Source: Ciona intestinalis (Eukaryota; Chordata; Ascidiacea; Phlebobranchia; Cionidae). Taken from it: a stretch of DNA of 64,000 nt. Shown one piece after another: positions 38,201 to 46,423 of this stretch. The translations under genes and the position numbers were made by a program. The stretch covers positions 1,008,294 to 1,072,293 of the forward strand of contig NC_020169.2 of the NCBI RefSeq assembly GCF_000224145.3, written 5' to 3'. Each line of letters starts with the position of its first letter. The stretch's first letter is position 1. Below the pieces are notes generated by a model. The model saw only the letters and a list, made by a program, of their open reading frames with translations, did not search any database and had not been told where the DNA came from.

Positions 38201-40005
38201 GTTAATAATTCTTTCTAAACATTGTACACAAGGAAGTTACGCAAAAATCCACAAAATTTTCGACACATCCTTTACGTTTTTATGTTATTTAATTTACAAA
38301 TTCAATATCCATAAAAATAGTTCCGCGTTATAATTTATGTTCCACGTTCGTGACAGGTTCCTTATTTCGGCCCGTTATTCGATGGCGCAATCGTTAACGC
38401 TCGTGTGCTGCCTGTGTTGGTTCGTGAGACTGCAATCAATGCTGGCAGAGCTAAACGATCTCAAATATCTCTCTACCAACCATTGTATCCTTTAATGGAA
38501 GCTGAACAGTCTATTATAACTAGATATAGCCTAATTTACTTTTTGACTTTAAAAAAAAAACAGTCACAAGTATAGGATGTAGAATAAGGCGACCGTGTTT
38601 CAACCGTGATTCCACAACGCATGTTATAAGTGAGGCCACAGGTGCCCACTGTAAACTTGTATTGTGCGCGGTTTATATAAACGTATTTTCCGATATGTAA
38701 ACATAGTTTGAAAGTAGTTTTATGCGATTCCATGAAATAAAGTTACTAACATACCTCGGAATGAAAAAATAAATAAAGTATAAATATAATTATAGTGGGG
38801 ATGGGAAAGTTGGGACACCTTTAGCACATAATATTTAAATATCTTGATCGTGTTTTAAACAATTAACAATAGTCTATGGGAGTCGTGAGGATACGGTTTT
38901 CTAATTCTTTGAATGTTCTTTGTTTACTACCAAATGCAACAAGCCAACAAGAAAATAGAATGATAAGGTGTCCTATCTTCCCCCAACCTACTATATATAT
39001 ATATAAGACAATTTGACACAACAACTGTTATAGGACGTAGCCTCCTATTTTCCTTAACCATATCTTCAGTTACGAAGAACGAACCCGTTACCTTCGTCAG
39101 ATCATCGAACAGTTTAAAGACGACCGTACATTTGAAGATTACAGTGCCCGGTTATTTTCACCTGTTCCACAGGGCCTAGGTTCGAATCCCGACGCCTCCA
39201 CTAAGCAATCAACAACCAGCCATGCAACAGATACAATACAACTCTCATCTGCCCCTACACCACCGTCGGGACCTCCAGGCTTTGATAGTTCGCAGTTAAA
39301 TTCAAACAACAATAACTCGACGCCCGACCACGAACATCATAGCTTTGCTAGTTATGTGAAAAACATCCAACACGCTTCTGCCTTCAATACAACTCACTCA
39401 GGTAGTTCAATTTGCCATATACTTTACTTAAGTAATTACTTCATTGAATTGTGCAGTTGAAAGCATCCAGTTGTCTGCTAAACTTCAATAATTAACAATA
39501 ACTTGTGAACATGTTTTGTGTGAATACTAAATAGTAAAATATTGTTTTGTTGTAAATGCTGTCTACCGCAAACAGATCCAGGAAATTGAAGTGTCTCGTG
39601 ACCCTAATGAACTTAAACTTCTGTTTTAATTAATTAAACACATCTGTTATTCCAGATACGACTCAGTCCAGCCACCACCCCACCCCAACCATCGAACCAC
39701 CGCCTACCATACAACGAAGCAATAAATCCTACATGACGTCATTAACACGACCCACCAACATTAACACCACCACCCGTCATTCATTGAAACTTCCACACAC
39801 CCCCCTCTCCTCCTCCGCCCCTTCATCCCAACCCACCAACCGCACCCCACAAAAACCGTCCTCCCTGAAGTCGCATTTATCATTCCGGTCCAATTTACTG
39901 CCACGCAATTTTGGCGGGGGCTCGCAGCCCCATTTAGCCGCTAGGGACATCCCCGATATACGAGAAGCCCCCGACCCCCCTACATTCCTACCCACTACCC
40001 CATAG
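8210..40005 (+). CDS. RALGAPA: Ral GTPase-activating protein catalytic subunit alpha
   Basis: This is the catalytic half of the RalGAP heterodimer, which speeds GTP hydrolysis on RalA/RalB in the cytosol. The 51 exons join in phase to 2428 residues, against roughly 2000 in human RALGAPA1: 8210-8327, 8798-8911, 9201-9250, 9341-9398, 9469-9512, 9578-9755, 10164-10279, 10935-11073, 11882-12056, 12692-12757, 13159-13300, 13797-13931, 14305-14376, 14437-14496, 14937-15065, 15130-15234, 15611-15808, 16080-16202, 16397-16518, 17022-17215, 17614-17748, 18192-18317, 18681-18844, 19187-19265, 20352-20462, 21000-21362, 21876-21948, 22291-22592, 22899-22961, 23966-24162, 26863-26958, 28807-28968, 29338-29463, 30445-30570, 30834-31004, 31064-31174, 31352-31420, 31690-31806, 32198-32378, 32961-33142, 33449-33502, 33947-34094, 34447-34628, 35139-35320, 35655-35834, 36251-36374, 37297-37452, 37885-38043, 38357-38484, 39070-39401, 39656-40005. 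The N-terminus ([13 protein letters not shown]), [16 protein letters not shown] and the C-terminal GAP domain match vertebrate RALGAPA. The extra length is in Ser/Pro-rich linkers and the tail. One proto-RALGAPA would correspond to both vertebrate paralogues. Confidence 0.95.
11074..11881. other. RALGAPA intron 8
   Basis: This is AT-rich intron sequence between two in-phase exons. The open stretch starting near 11701 is intronic until the acceptor at 11881 and is not a separate gene. No repeat family was recognised. Confidence 0.6.
12057..13158. other. RALGAPA introns 9 and 10
   Basis: Two AT-rich introns flank the 66-bp exon 12692-12757. A short direct duplication (ATGGCGTTTTTTTG) lies near 12936-12965. 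Nothing else was recognised. Confidence 0.5.
18896..19092 (-). mobile_element. MITE, family A
   Basis: An element of about 200 bp in RALGAPA intron 23 with inverted ends. The left end reads GGATGGGGGAAGATGGGACA and the right end GTCCCATCTTCCCCCACC followed by CTACTATAT. Its inner sequence is the reverse complement of the copies at 28532 and 38791. It has no ORF and must be mobilised in trans. Confidence 0.85.
19345..20258 (+). mobile_element. MITE, family A, split by a later insertion
   Basis: The left part (19345-19378) ends in GGACACCTTCACAAT. The right part (20096-20258) resumes with ATTTAAATATCCTGATCG and ends TGTCCTATCTTTTCCCACCC. Joined across the insertion and one copy of its 8-bp target duplication, they follow the layout of the 38791 copy. 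Confidence 0.8.
19379..20095. mobile_element. hAT-like nonautonomous DNA transposon (717 bp)
   Basis: Ends are the inverted repeats TAGGGCTGTGGA and TCCACAGCCCTA. They are flanked by the exact 8-bp direct repeat TTCACAAT (19371-19378 and 20096-20103), the target-duplication length of hAT transposases. Both ends carry clustered palindromic TTAACCGGTTAACC motifs, likely subterminal binding sites. The core has no long ORF, so the element depends on an outside transposase. It sits inside an older family A MITE within RALGAPA intron 24. Confidence 0.88.
21000..21362 (+). other. RALGAPA: Large C-rich low-complexity exon of RALGAPA (exon 26)
   Basis: This 363-bp exon encodes about 120 residues dominated by Pro, Ser and Thr (for example [27 protein letters not shown]). 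The plus strand is strongly C-rich against the AT-rich surroundings. I see no counterpart in vertebrate RALGAPA beyond a loosely Ser/Pro-rich linker. Phase is kept on both sides (1 and 1), so it could be skipped without a frameshift. Confidence 0.8.
23291..23890. repeat. 41-bp minisatellite (13 units) derived from RALGAPA exon 35
   Basis: Units begin at 23291 (40 bp), then every 41 bp from 23331 to 23782, with a partial unit at 23823. Each carries the core GGTGCTCTCTAGCACA. Variants differ mainly at GTTTGG/GTATGG/GTGTGG and GCACC/ACACC. After the last unit the sequence continues along exon 35 of the same gene and shares the 20-mer AGAGTCAAAGAAGCAATAAA (23871-23890 and 30963-30982). It lies in intron 29, and 41 is not a multiple of 3, so it is not coding. 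Confidence 0.93.
24535..24612 (+). mobile_element. SINE-like repeat, family B
   Basis: It has the family core GGATTTAGGTCAGATTTGGC then CTCATTACCCC, preceded by TCTGTATGGGTGAGGTC. Related copies lie at 25485, 29244 (reverse), 30163, 32583 (reverse), 53349, 58280 and 59577. It resembles a tRNA-derived SINE, but the family was not identified. Confidence 0.65.
25485..25535 (+). mobile_element. SINE-like fragment, family B
   Basis: A decayed copy recognised by GGATTTAGGCCATAGTTGAC followed by CTATTACC. Confidence 0.5.
26200..26616 (+). CDS. Intron-nested small protein of unknown function (138 residues)
   Basis: One uninterrupted ORF runs from ATG 26200 to TAA 26616, inside RALGAPA intron 30 on the same strand. 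An in-frame TAG lies just upstream, and a good acceptor (TAGCTTTCAG) ends about 27 bp before the ATG, fitting either a cis-spliced 5' exon or spliced-leader addition. A poly(A) signal AATAAA follows at 26650. The protein is hydrophilic, starts with a basic MKKRIRSLF, is Ser/Asp-rich in the middle and has a more ordered tail ([18 protein letters not shown], then [10 protein letters not shown]). It has no membrane segment or signal peptide. I do not recognise it. It could also be an alternative exon of RALGAPA or another gene, or chance. Confidence 0.5.
   Translation: MKKRIRSLFSNSSLNYSEDENIKPIPTSVSASSLLGGKTGKTEPSARVDINIPISRSHSSNYDRTYVDDQLDLPDAVFSEEAGESATNDVLTDLPLPDKKPGTPAFFFPRMSRGNRTSIARREANDIIENVALTEIYE
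26650..26655 (+). terminator. Poly(A) signal after the nested ORF
   Basis: AATAAA lies 34 bp after the stop codon of the intron-nested ORF and supports an independent 3' end there. Confidence 0.5.
27888..28335. repeat. Near-perfect ~445-bp inverted duplication ending at an N gap
   Basis: The sequence folds back about a centre near 28120, inside CTACTATATACACTATATAG. The left arm (27888-28119) is repeated inverted to 28335, where the gap begins. After the gap the left-arm sequence reappears in direct orientation (28386-28531) and continues into a normal MITE. This is best explained as a misassembly at a MITE palindrome. Confidence 0.85.
28532..28729 (+). mobile_element. MITE, family A
   Basis: A well-preserved copy with inverted ends TATAGTAGGGTGGGGGAAG and CTTCCCCCACCCTACTATA, and the inner sequence AAATATCCTGATCG...TTTGTTTACTACC. 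It has no ORF. Confidence 0.92.
29244..29313 (-). mobile_element. SINE-like repeat, family B, abutting an exon
   Basis: Reverse-complement family B sequence (CCTATCCCAGGTCCTCACGG, then ACCTCACCCACACGGAAT) ends in a short TAA-repeat tail 25 bp before RALGAPA exon 33 (29338). It replaces much of the normal acceptor-upstream region. Confidence 0.65.
29511..29825 (+). mobile_element. SINE-like repeat, family C
   Basis: The longest copy in the window. It starts TTGAATGAATGTAACTTACT, has ATACCTCGTGCCAGCTTACG then AGTTACCATGTAGGTTAC, and ends in a block with TTGAATCCATTACCTCTGGG. Related pieces lie at 49712 (reverse), 57310 (reverse), 60360 and 63305. No coding capacity. Confidence 0.7.
30163..30230 (+). 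mobile_element. SINE-like fragment, family B
   Basis: Recognised by GGGGATTTAGGCCCGAGTTG then GCTCATTACCC. It lies in RALGAPA intron 33. Confidence 0.6.
32583..32680 (-). mobile_element. SINE-like repeat, family B
   Basis: Reverse-complement copy with GGGCCAACTCTGGTCTAAAT and CCCTCACCCACATAGAATAG, in RALGAPA intron 39 just before a MITE. Confidence 0.6.
32692..32889 (+). mobile_element. MITE, family A (diverged)
   Basis: The ends are decayed (GGAGTAAGATGGGATACA and CCTTCTTACCCCACACTACT), but the order TTAGCACATAA, CTTGATCTTGTTTGGACAA, TCTTTGTTTTTTACCAAATG is kept. Confidence 0.65.
37661..37860 (+). mobile_element. MITE, family A
   Basis: Runs from ATAGTAGCGTGGGGAAGTCG to GTCCCGTTTTACCCCATCC, with the inner landmark AAATATCCTGATCGTGTTTT, in RALGAPA intron 47 just before exon 48. 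Confidence 0.8.
38791..38997 (+). mobile_element. MITE, family A
   Basis: Runs from TATAGTGGGGATGGGAAAG to TATCTTCCCCCAACCTACTA, inner sequence close to the 28532 copy. It ends just before exon 50 of RALGAPA. Confidence 0.85.
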
Positions 40006-41983
40006 CAGCAATAATTGCCTCAAATTCTGAACCGCTGCAGCGCAAGTCGATATGAGCGTTCTAAGGTGCAAGCCCCGCAATGCCAACATTCCGTACCGAC
40101 CAAAATCGCAGAAATCAGTCTCTGAAATTCGGCTGGCCCGATTCGAACGTAATATCAATCACGGCGATAGTGTGTGTGGCGCCCAATCGATATCGATTTG
40201 AAGTAATCTCGATGTGTACTAATCCATAACGTTGATGCTAATTCCATTCAACATAGTTCATGTCTCAATCTTCCTTTTTTTAATTGTCGTGTGCTTCTTA
40301 AAGATTATTTATCACGAGCTCAGTATTTCTTTGTATATATTTGCTCTTTCAACATGCTCTATGTAGAGTTATAGTTCGCCCACGAATTTTAACCGCGTTG
40401 TATACACGGCACTATATAATATTAAAATAATAATGCTGCCACATTCGCTTATTGTGATCCACCGAGACGACATGCATTCTACTGGCAGAAAGCATGAGGT
40501 AGGCTACATGAAAATTCATTTATCTAAGTATAAACATGATTTACAAACAAGAAATGGGAATCCCGAACAAGAGATTTTTTACGAGTAATAATATTTACGG
40601 TTGTTTCCACGGTATTGCGATGATGACCTGAACATACGAGAGTTAATTATAGTTAGAGGTAATGTCGATCGGCACTAGGAAATTATTTATTGTTGTTAAA
40701 TCGGTCAAAGATTTGCTTATACAAAGAAAAGGGATCGCTGATGTGTCGTATTTTAAACGACGTCGTTTTTTTTAAATCAATGACCCGAGCTCGCTAGTAG
40801 CAAATCGCAGCCTGAGGTTTTGTTTGCATCTGTTCGCGTGCCGTGATAACGCACTCCCACGGACGCGCCAGGGTGGCTCGGCAAACACCTTAATGAGCAC
40901 AAACCATCTGCTGCTGTTTCACGTCCACGAAGCAGAAACACTCTGCTTTGAGTGGAAATCCGTACACGTTTAAACTTGCATTGGCTATATAGAAGTGCTT
41001 GCTTTAGGTATGCCCTATCGCCACACTACAAACTATAGGTTAAATATTCAAGTTAAAATAACGTTTAAGGATACACATGGCGTTTTAGAAGGCAACGGGT
41101 AGACTATTCCTCGCGAATGTGGCTATAACTATGGTTGAATGTGTTGCACTAAAAAACAAAAGAATTCGATTGCATCACAGTTTTTATTTTTAACGAATTT
41201 TGACGTGTCTAATTTCATTCCAATTTACCTGTTGTAATTGATTTGATTCAGCTCAAATAAGGGTAGGCTAACTTCACCTCGCCGCCCCGCGCGTCAAACC
41301 CATGAGAATACAATCGACCCCGGGTCGTCCCATCCAACCACAAAGGCGGCAGGAGAAAACACGTCGCGAGATTTACATGCTAACCATCTGCCGTACTTAC
41401 CCGGTTAAATAAGCTACGGTTTAATGCACTTTTCAAAAACGAACAAGTTCCCGGAGTCGGCAGCTGTCTTTCCTACAATTTAGCGTCTGCTAGAAACAGT
41501 GCTTGCCCGGGTTGAACAAATTTGGCCTATATTCTAGCACTTGTTGGTGTCCGTTGTATTTTAAAAACAAAAATGGGTTTGCATTTCCGAGTGCATCGTT
41601 TACTTCAGGAAAGAAATAAAAAAATGACGTTTGTCATCATTAGGTGTAGTGTTAAAAACAATCGAAATATGGAAATAACGTTACACTGACGTTTATTATG
41701 GTTTCTGCTAATATACACAACCGGCACACGACGCACCACGCTTGTATTCCGCCAAGTAACACGATTACTTAACCAAGCTTAATGGCGCGCTGAAGCGGCA
41801 GATGGTAGGCGGCCGAAGATAATAATAGTGGGACTAAATTATGCCGCTACACTGCTCCCTTTTGACACCACAGCGGTGGCAAACGTCGCAGACTTATCGC
41901 GACATTGTCGGCTGTTTGTTTCAAGGTAGGCTAACATTCCTGCGTCAGGTTTGAGGCGTGTTTACTGCACATTAGTGCGTCAG

Positions 41984-42001
41984 AGCGCCATCTAGCAGGG
42001 G
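41984..42001 (-). promoter_or_regulatory. CTCF-like motif
   Basis: AGCGCCATCTAGCAGGGG is the reverse complement of CTGCTAGATGGCGCT plus flanks, close to the animal CTCF core. Match by eye only. Confidence 0.3.
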
Positions 42002-42070
42002 TCTAAAAGCGTTTAGACGTTCGAACAGATTACGATCACTGGTTCCTTTTTTCAGGAAACAACGCGCTTG

Positions 42071-42078
42071 CTATAAAT
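42071..42078 (+). promoter_or_regulatory. TATA-like box of the INSM gene
   Basis: CTATAAAT lies about 77 bp upstream of the first ATG (42148). A start site about 30 bp downstream would leave a short 5' UTR. Confidence 0.45.
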
Positions 42079-42147
42079 TGAAACTATACGAGTCAAACGC
42101 ACGTAGTTATGCCAGATTGTCGTTTGGATTAGTAAGTGAAAGCAAAT

Positions 42148-45100
42148 ATGTATTTAAATGAGGCTGGCTCACCGGATTCCGGGTACAGATCGAGCAGTAA
42201 CGATGAAACTGAAGCAAAGCAAGATAATTCTTCTATTCCTCACACGCAAGATATCAAGGCACAAGAACCAGACACTGCAGCGGTTGAAGATGAACTGCGA
42301 ACCAATAAAAACAATCCAGACAAAGAAGTCAGTGAAAAGTTGAATGTATGTGACGAAACTCATGAAAAATCAACTCGCAAGAGACGGAGTGTAAAGCAGA
42401 CAATAAGTACAGACGAAGAAAATACGTCGCCAGTATTAGGTGGGGATTGGGCAGTTTTCTGAGGGTCCTAAATAAATTACATTAATTTCGACGTAAAATA
42501 AATCTGTTCTCAATGCTTCTATCATTTGCAGGCAGGGTTTTTTTAAACTTTGAATTTAATATTTATCGTTGTCAGGTATTCGGATTCTACCAGCTGAACA
42601 ATTCAACAAAGACAATACACACCGGAACGATGAAAGAATGAAATCTACAAACGTGTCAGTTGACACAGTCTCATCGACAGCAACAACAGAAAGTGAGACT
42701 GTTTGATTTTTTTTAAAAAACACTACGTAAAATTTATCATCAACCAAAAAACACTTCTTCCATACTTTGCAAAATTTTGGTTTTTAAAATTTACTTTTGA
42801 TTCTGTTGATTCCACATTTAACGCTAAATTTGCCAACATCAAAGTGGTGGAATCAATAATAATGTCGAAGTGATATTCTGGAAAAAAAACGACGAATGGT
42901 GGGGTGGGGTAAGATAGGACAAAATTTTTTTTCGTGCCATTTGGTACGACTCTAAAACGCTGTTAATTGGTATAAACACGATTAGGAAATGTGGGTTTCA
43001 GGTGCTAACGGTATCTCGTACTAACCCACCCTACTATATAGAACGTAATAACCCTACTGGCGTGAAGTCTCAGCAAATCGCAGACGTTACTCTGTTTTAA
43101 TTAAAATCTACGTCATATTTTGGGATCAATTCTTTGTAGCAGCAGGGTGGGGGAAGACGGGACACTTTTTAATTCCTATTTCTCGTCTCATTTGGTATTA
43201 ACAAAGAACACTCAAATAAATTTAAAACCGTTTCCTCACGACTTCCACAGACCGTTGTTATTTGTTTAAAACAAGATTAGGATATTTTGTTGTCCTGTCT
43301 TCCCCCACCCTACTATATACTATCCCCCTAACAATAGCAGCGAATAATATCGAATAATCTTTTAACCCAGATTCGTCCAAGTTTACCTGCCGACTTTGCT
43401 GCGCATCTTACGGTGACTGTTTGTCATTAGCCCGCCATAAATGCGCACGAATGGTGAACGTGAAATACGAATGTTCAGAATGTGGGAAAGTCTTCGGTTG
43501 CCCAGCCAACTTAGCCTCCCATAAAAGGTGGCACAAACCTCAAGGTAAAAACATGTTATTACAAATAAAAACTAAAGTATAGAAACCATTTGCGAAAGGC
43601 TTAAAATGCATATCACATGTGTCTGGGTATTTTTATGAAGTTTGAAACACAACTCTATTTACTATATATATAATGACTATATAGATTTTTCCGAATTTGT
43701 ATTTGCCAGTGTGATTTTCCATGGAGCCACTGATGTTGTACATTGTACATTGACCAGCACATTATGACTTTTCGCTCACTCGTAACACAATTCATTTACT
43801 ATTTCACTATATACTATCGTTAATTAAATCGATTCAATTTATTAGATCACATTCAAGCCAGAAGCTTTTAAAACCTAATGTAATGGGTATTATACTCGTA
43901 TTTTAGTAAAAATAGCAACATAATGGTTCTAAAACAGTAAAAGAGGTACCAGGTAATCGTTAATAAGAAAGTTTTCAAACTTATAGCAAAGCTTATAGCC
44001 ACCGATAACAGCACGATTTTTTTGGTGGACCTTATTTACAATCCACTATCAACGAATAACAAGTTTTACCCGCGCGTAATCTAATAAGATAAAGATTTAA
44101 ACAAAGACCTATTGTTGAAATGCAGTAGTGTTAGTTTGTGTGGTCGAAATGTTAATCAAAACTTTTTTCTTGTCTTTAAATCTAGCGAGTTGCACAACGT
44201 CTGTTAACGTCCTGTCAATTACATCCTCTCGCTTTTCACAATCCATACTTCACAGTACTCGCTATTTCTATATAACACTGTGTTTACACACTGGCGCTAA
44301 CCAGGTGCCCGAAGAAGGATTCTTCTGAAGTGATTTAACCAGGATTCATATACCATACACAGCAGTGCGCGCACGTCAGTTTAATCACTTGATTAATTGA
44401 AAAGAGGTTTTGCGCTTTTGCATGTGATAGTTTTACAGAGAAGCTTATTGCATATACGATCGCCTAAAGTAGTATTGTATACAATTAACCATACCTTTCA
44501 AACAGAAATGAACCGAAAGTGCGAAACCAGCAAGAAAAACAAACGTAAAAAAGTGACTAAAGATAATGATGACGTCACAGAGGGGTTGTTGCCGTTTGTT
44601 AATTTAAAAGCTGTCAAGGAGAAACATGAAGCATCCGTGTCACCGTCGTCTCCACTCAGCACAACGTCCGAAGCTTCACAAAAATTTGACAACGAACCGG
44701 GAAATTACGATAGTCGAATAAAAGCAATTTATCCATGCCCGGGTTGCAAGCGAAGGTTTCGTCGCCAATCCAACAGAAGGAAACACGCGTTAATTAAGCA
44801 TGGCTTGGACCTTGGTGGCAGCCCAGCCCGAAGCCGCACTGCCAAACCACAGAACGCAAACGGTTCAAAGCAAGCAGGAGCTCGAACGAATGCTCACCGG
44901 TCATTGGATGCACCACCAAGCAACTGCAGTTTATCAACTCTAGCTTTAGCTGCAGAAACACTTGATAATGGCGAGTCTTCTGAAGACTACAACCCTTTAG
45001 CTCAGCAAAGCAGTTTTTCTTCGAAAACAAATCCAAGTGTACCACGTCACGAAGAATCCGATTACCCGCTCGATCTTCGAGTCAGAGCTCCAGCAAGCAC

Positions 45101-45413
45101 AGCATCGAACATTGCCCATAGCGTTGCTAATATTACCAACAAGGGAAAATCATCGAAAAAACACGATCCTAGTTACACTGTCCACAGTTCTTTTATTGCT
45201 TACCCAGTACCAGAGTTAGTTTATCCAAATTCGCCAATGGCTCCCCATGCTTTTACAGGCTACCAAAATGTACAGCCTGTTGGCCAACTGTTGAACTCCG
45301 CGTACGTTCCCAGCCCAGTGGGCTGGCCTATGTCGAGGTACCCATATGGGGACGACGCCCTTTCTGTTTTAAATATGAGCCATTTGCTTGCATCTATACA
45401 TTACCGCATGTGA
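42148..45413 (+). CDS. INSM: Insulinoma-associated (INSM-type) zinc-finger transcription regulator
   Basis: Four exons join in phase: 42148-42439, 42576-42692, 43371-43544 and 44506-45413 (496 residues). Exon 3 encodes the INSM hallmark pair: a C2HC finger ([11 protein letters not shown], then LARHKCARM) and a C2H2 finger ([20 protein letters not shown], then RWHKP). The CPANLASH block is nearly diagnostic of INSM, Nerfin and EGL-46 proteins, nuclear regulators of neuronal and endocrine differentiation. A third C2H2 finger ([13 protein letters not shown], about residues 270-293) starts the last-exon region. The two C-terminal fingers of vertebrate INSM1 are absent. The visible N-terminus ([16 protein letters not shown]) lacks the SNAG repressor motif, so either it was lost or an upstream exon was missed. 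A CtBP-type motif PLDLR is at residues 382-386. Confidence 0.9.
42896..43042. mobile_element. Short MITE, related family
   Basis: Ends GGTGGGGTGGGGTAAGATAG and TACTAACCCACCCTACTATA with a shorter core than family A. It lies in INSM intron 2. Confidence 0.6.
43141..43320 (-). mobile_element. MITE, family A
   Basis: Inverted ends AGGGTGGGGGAAGACGGGAC and GTCCTGTCTTCCCCCACCC, with reverse-orientation core (TTAACAAAGAACACTC; TTTAAAACAAGATTAGGATA). It lies 50 bp before the zinc-finger exon of INSM. Confidence 0.88.
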
Positions 45414-46423
45414 TTTGTTACAGAACGTGAGAATAAAATGCACGGAATTCGGGACTAATTTATAGATGTATCTTTCAGTAATCACGCATCCGTCTAGTGG
45501 GTGTTGTTTTCTAAAAGTCATTTGTACTGCATATTGACCAGTGCAGTTGCGGCATAATCATATTGTGTTAGTCTAGCAGTAAATGATTTTTTTAATCGCT
45601 CGTTAGTAATTTCACATTTTGTAAAATTACAGATTGTGGTAGCTTTAGTGAAGTGACAAACATTCTAAAGCAGAAAGCTACTTATACTTTTGTACAGGGC
45701 GTCATGATAGTTAATGCTAACACCAAATCAAACGTTGTTATGCCAGTACATTATGTTGGAGATAGTTTCCGGTTCGACTTAAAAGCGCAGCCATATTTTG
45801 CATTGGATATCCTTAGTTTATTATGAGTTACCAAGAGTCTCGTTTACTAACATTTTGTTATAAACTGACTGTTGCAGTTTTAAAAAACAATATTGTGGGT
45901 TAAGATGGAATACCATAACCACCTAAAAGCCCATATTGCCTGTCCGTTGACAAAAGAACGCTCCTACATAACGTTTTATTTACACAGCGTGTTGTGTAGT
46001 TTTTCCCACCAGCATTTTAAGCATAATTTTTCGTTCTGAGTTGCCAACACTTCACGCGAATCCGCCTTTTGCGCGTGCAGAGATTACAGTTTCGACAAAT
46101 ATAAATAACTCAACTAATTTCCGGCGCCTCCCGAAACGAACTCTTGCCTGTCATGATGCGTTTTCAATAATATTATAACCACCAGTATTTTAAAACAACT
46201 GAAATTTAGGTATATATTCGTCTGCACCATGTGTGCATGCTGTTTAAATTTAAACTATTAGTTTTAATCCTAAGCAATTCAGCATAGATTGCGTTGATTC
46301 AATGATTTAAATTTTAAGCCCGTTTGTTATAGGTAGCGTATGATAGCCGTAATCGGTACAGCTGTTTTACAGGTTTCGTTGCAGCAATAGTAAAACTGCA
46401 AATCTGAAGCCAAATTTGCTGCA
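45414..46423. other. Spacer between INSM and orphan receptor
   Basis: Contains the INSM 3' UTR with an early poly(A) signal and then the receptor promoter region. A weak MITE remnant (TGTGGGTTAAGATGGAATAC) lies near 45894-45913. No coding signal was seen. Confidence 0.5.
45432..45437 (+). terminator. Poly(A) signal of the INSM gene
   Basis: AATAAA lies 19 bp after the INSM stop codon, implying a very short 3' UTR if used. Confidence 0.5.

Larger units (their letters stand above)
36251..39110 (+). other. RALGAPA: Rap/Ral-GAP catalytic domain exons of RALGAPA
   Basis: Exons 46 to 50 (36251-36374, 37297-37452, 37885-38043, 38357-38484 and the start of 39070-39401) encode about residues 2013-2215. 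The domain runs from [15 protein letters not shown] through LGWE, a Thr/Val/Phe-rich core and [11 protein letters not shown] to [10 protein letters not shown] and [11 protein letters not shown]. The Asn of GND, about residue 2112 in exon 37885-38043, fits the asparagine thumb that RapGAP-family enzymes use instead of an arginine finger. The domain looks intact, so the protein should be catalytically active. Confidence 0.92.
40006..42147. promoter_or_regulatory. RALGAPA to INSM intergenic region
   Basis: It holds the RALGAPA 3' UTR and the upstream region of the INSM gene. Composition is less AT-rich and more CpG-containing than the introns. A TATA-like box (42071) lies close to the INSM start, and a CTCF-like motif lies at 41984-42001. 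No repeat or exon was recognised. Confidence 0.5.
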
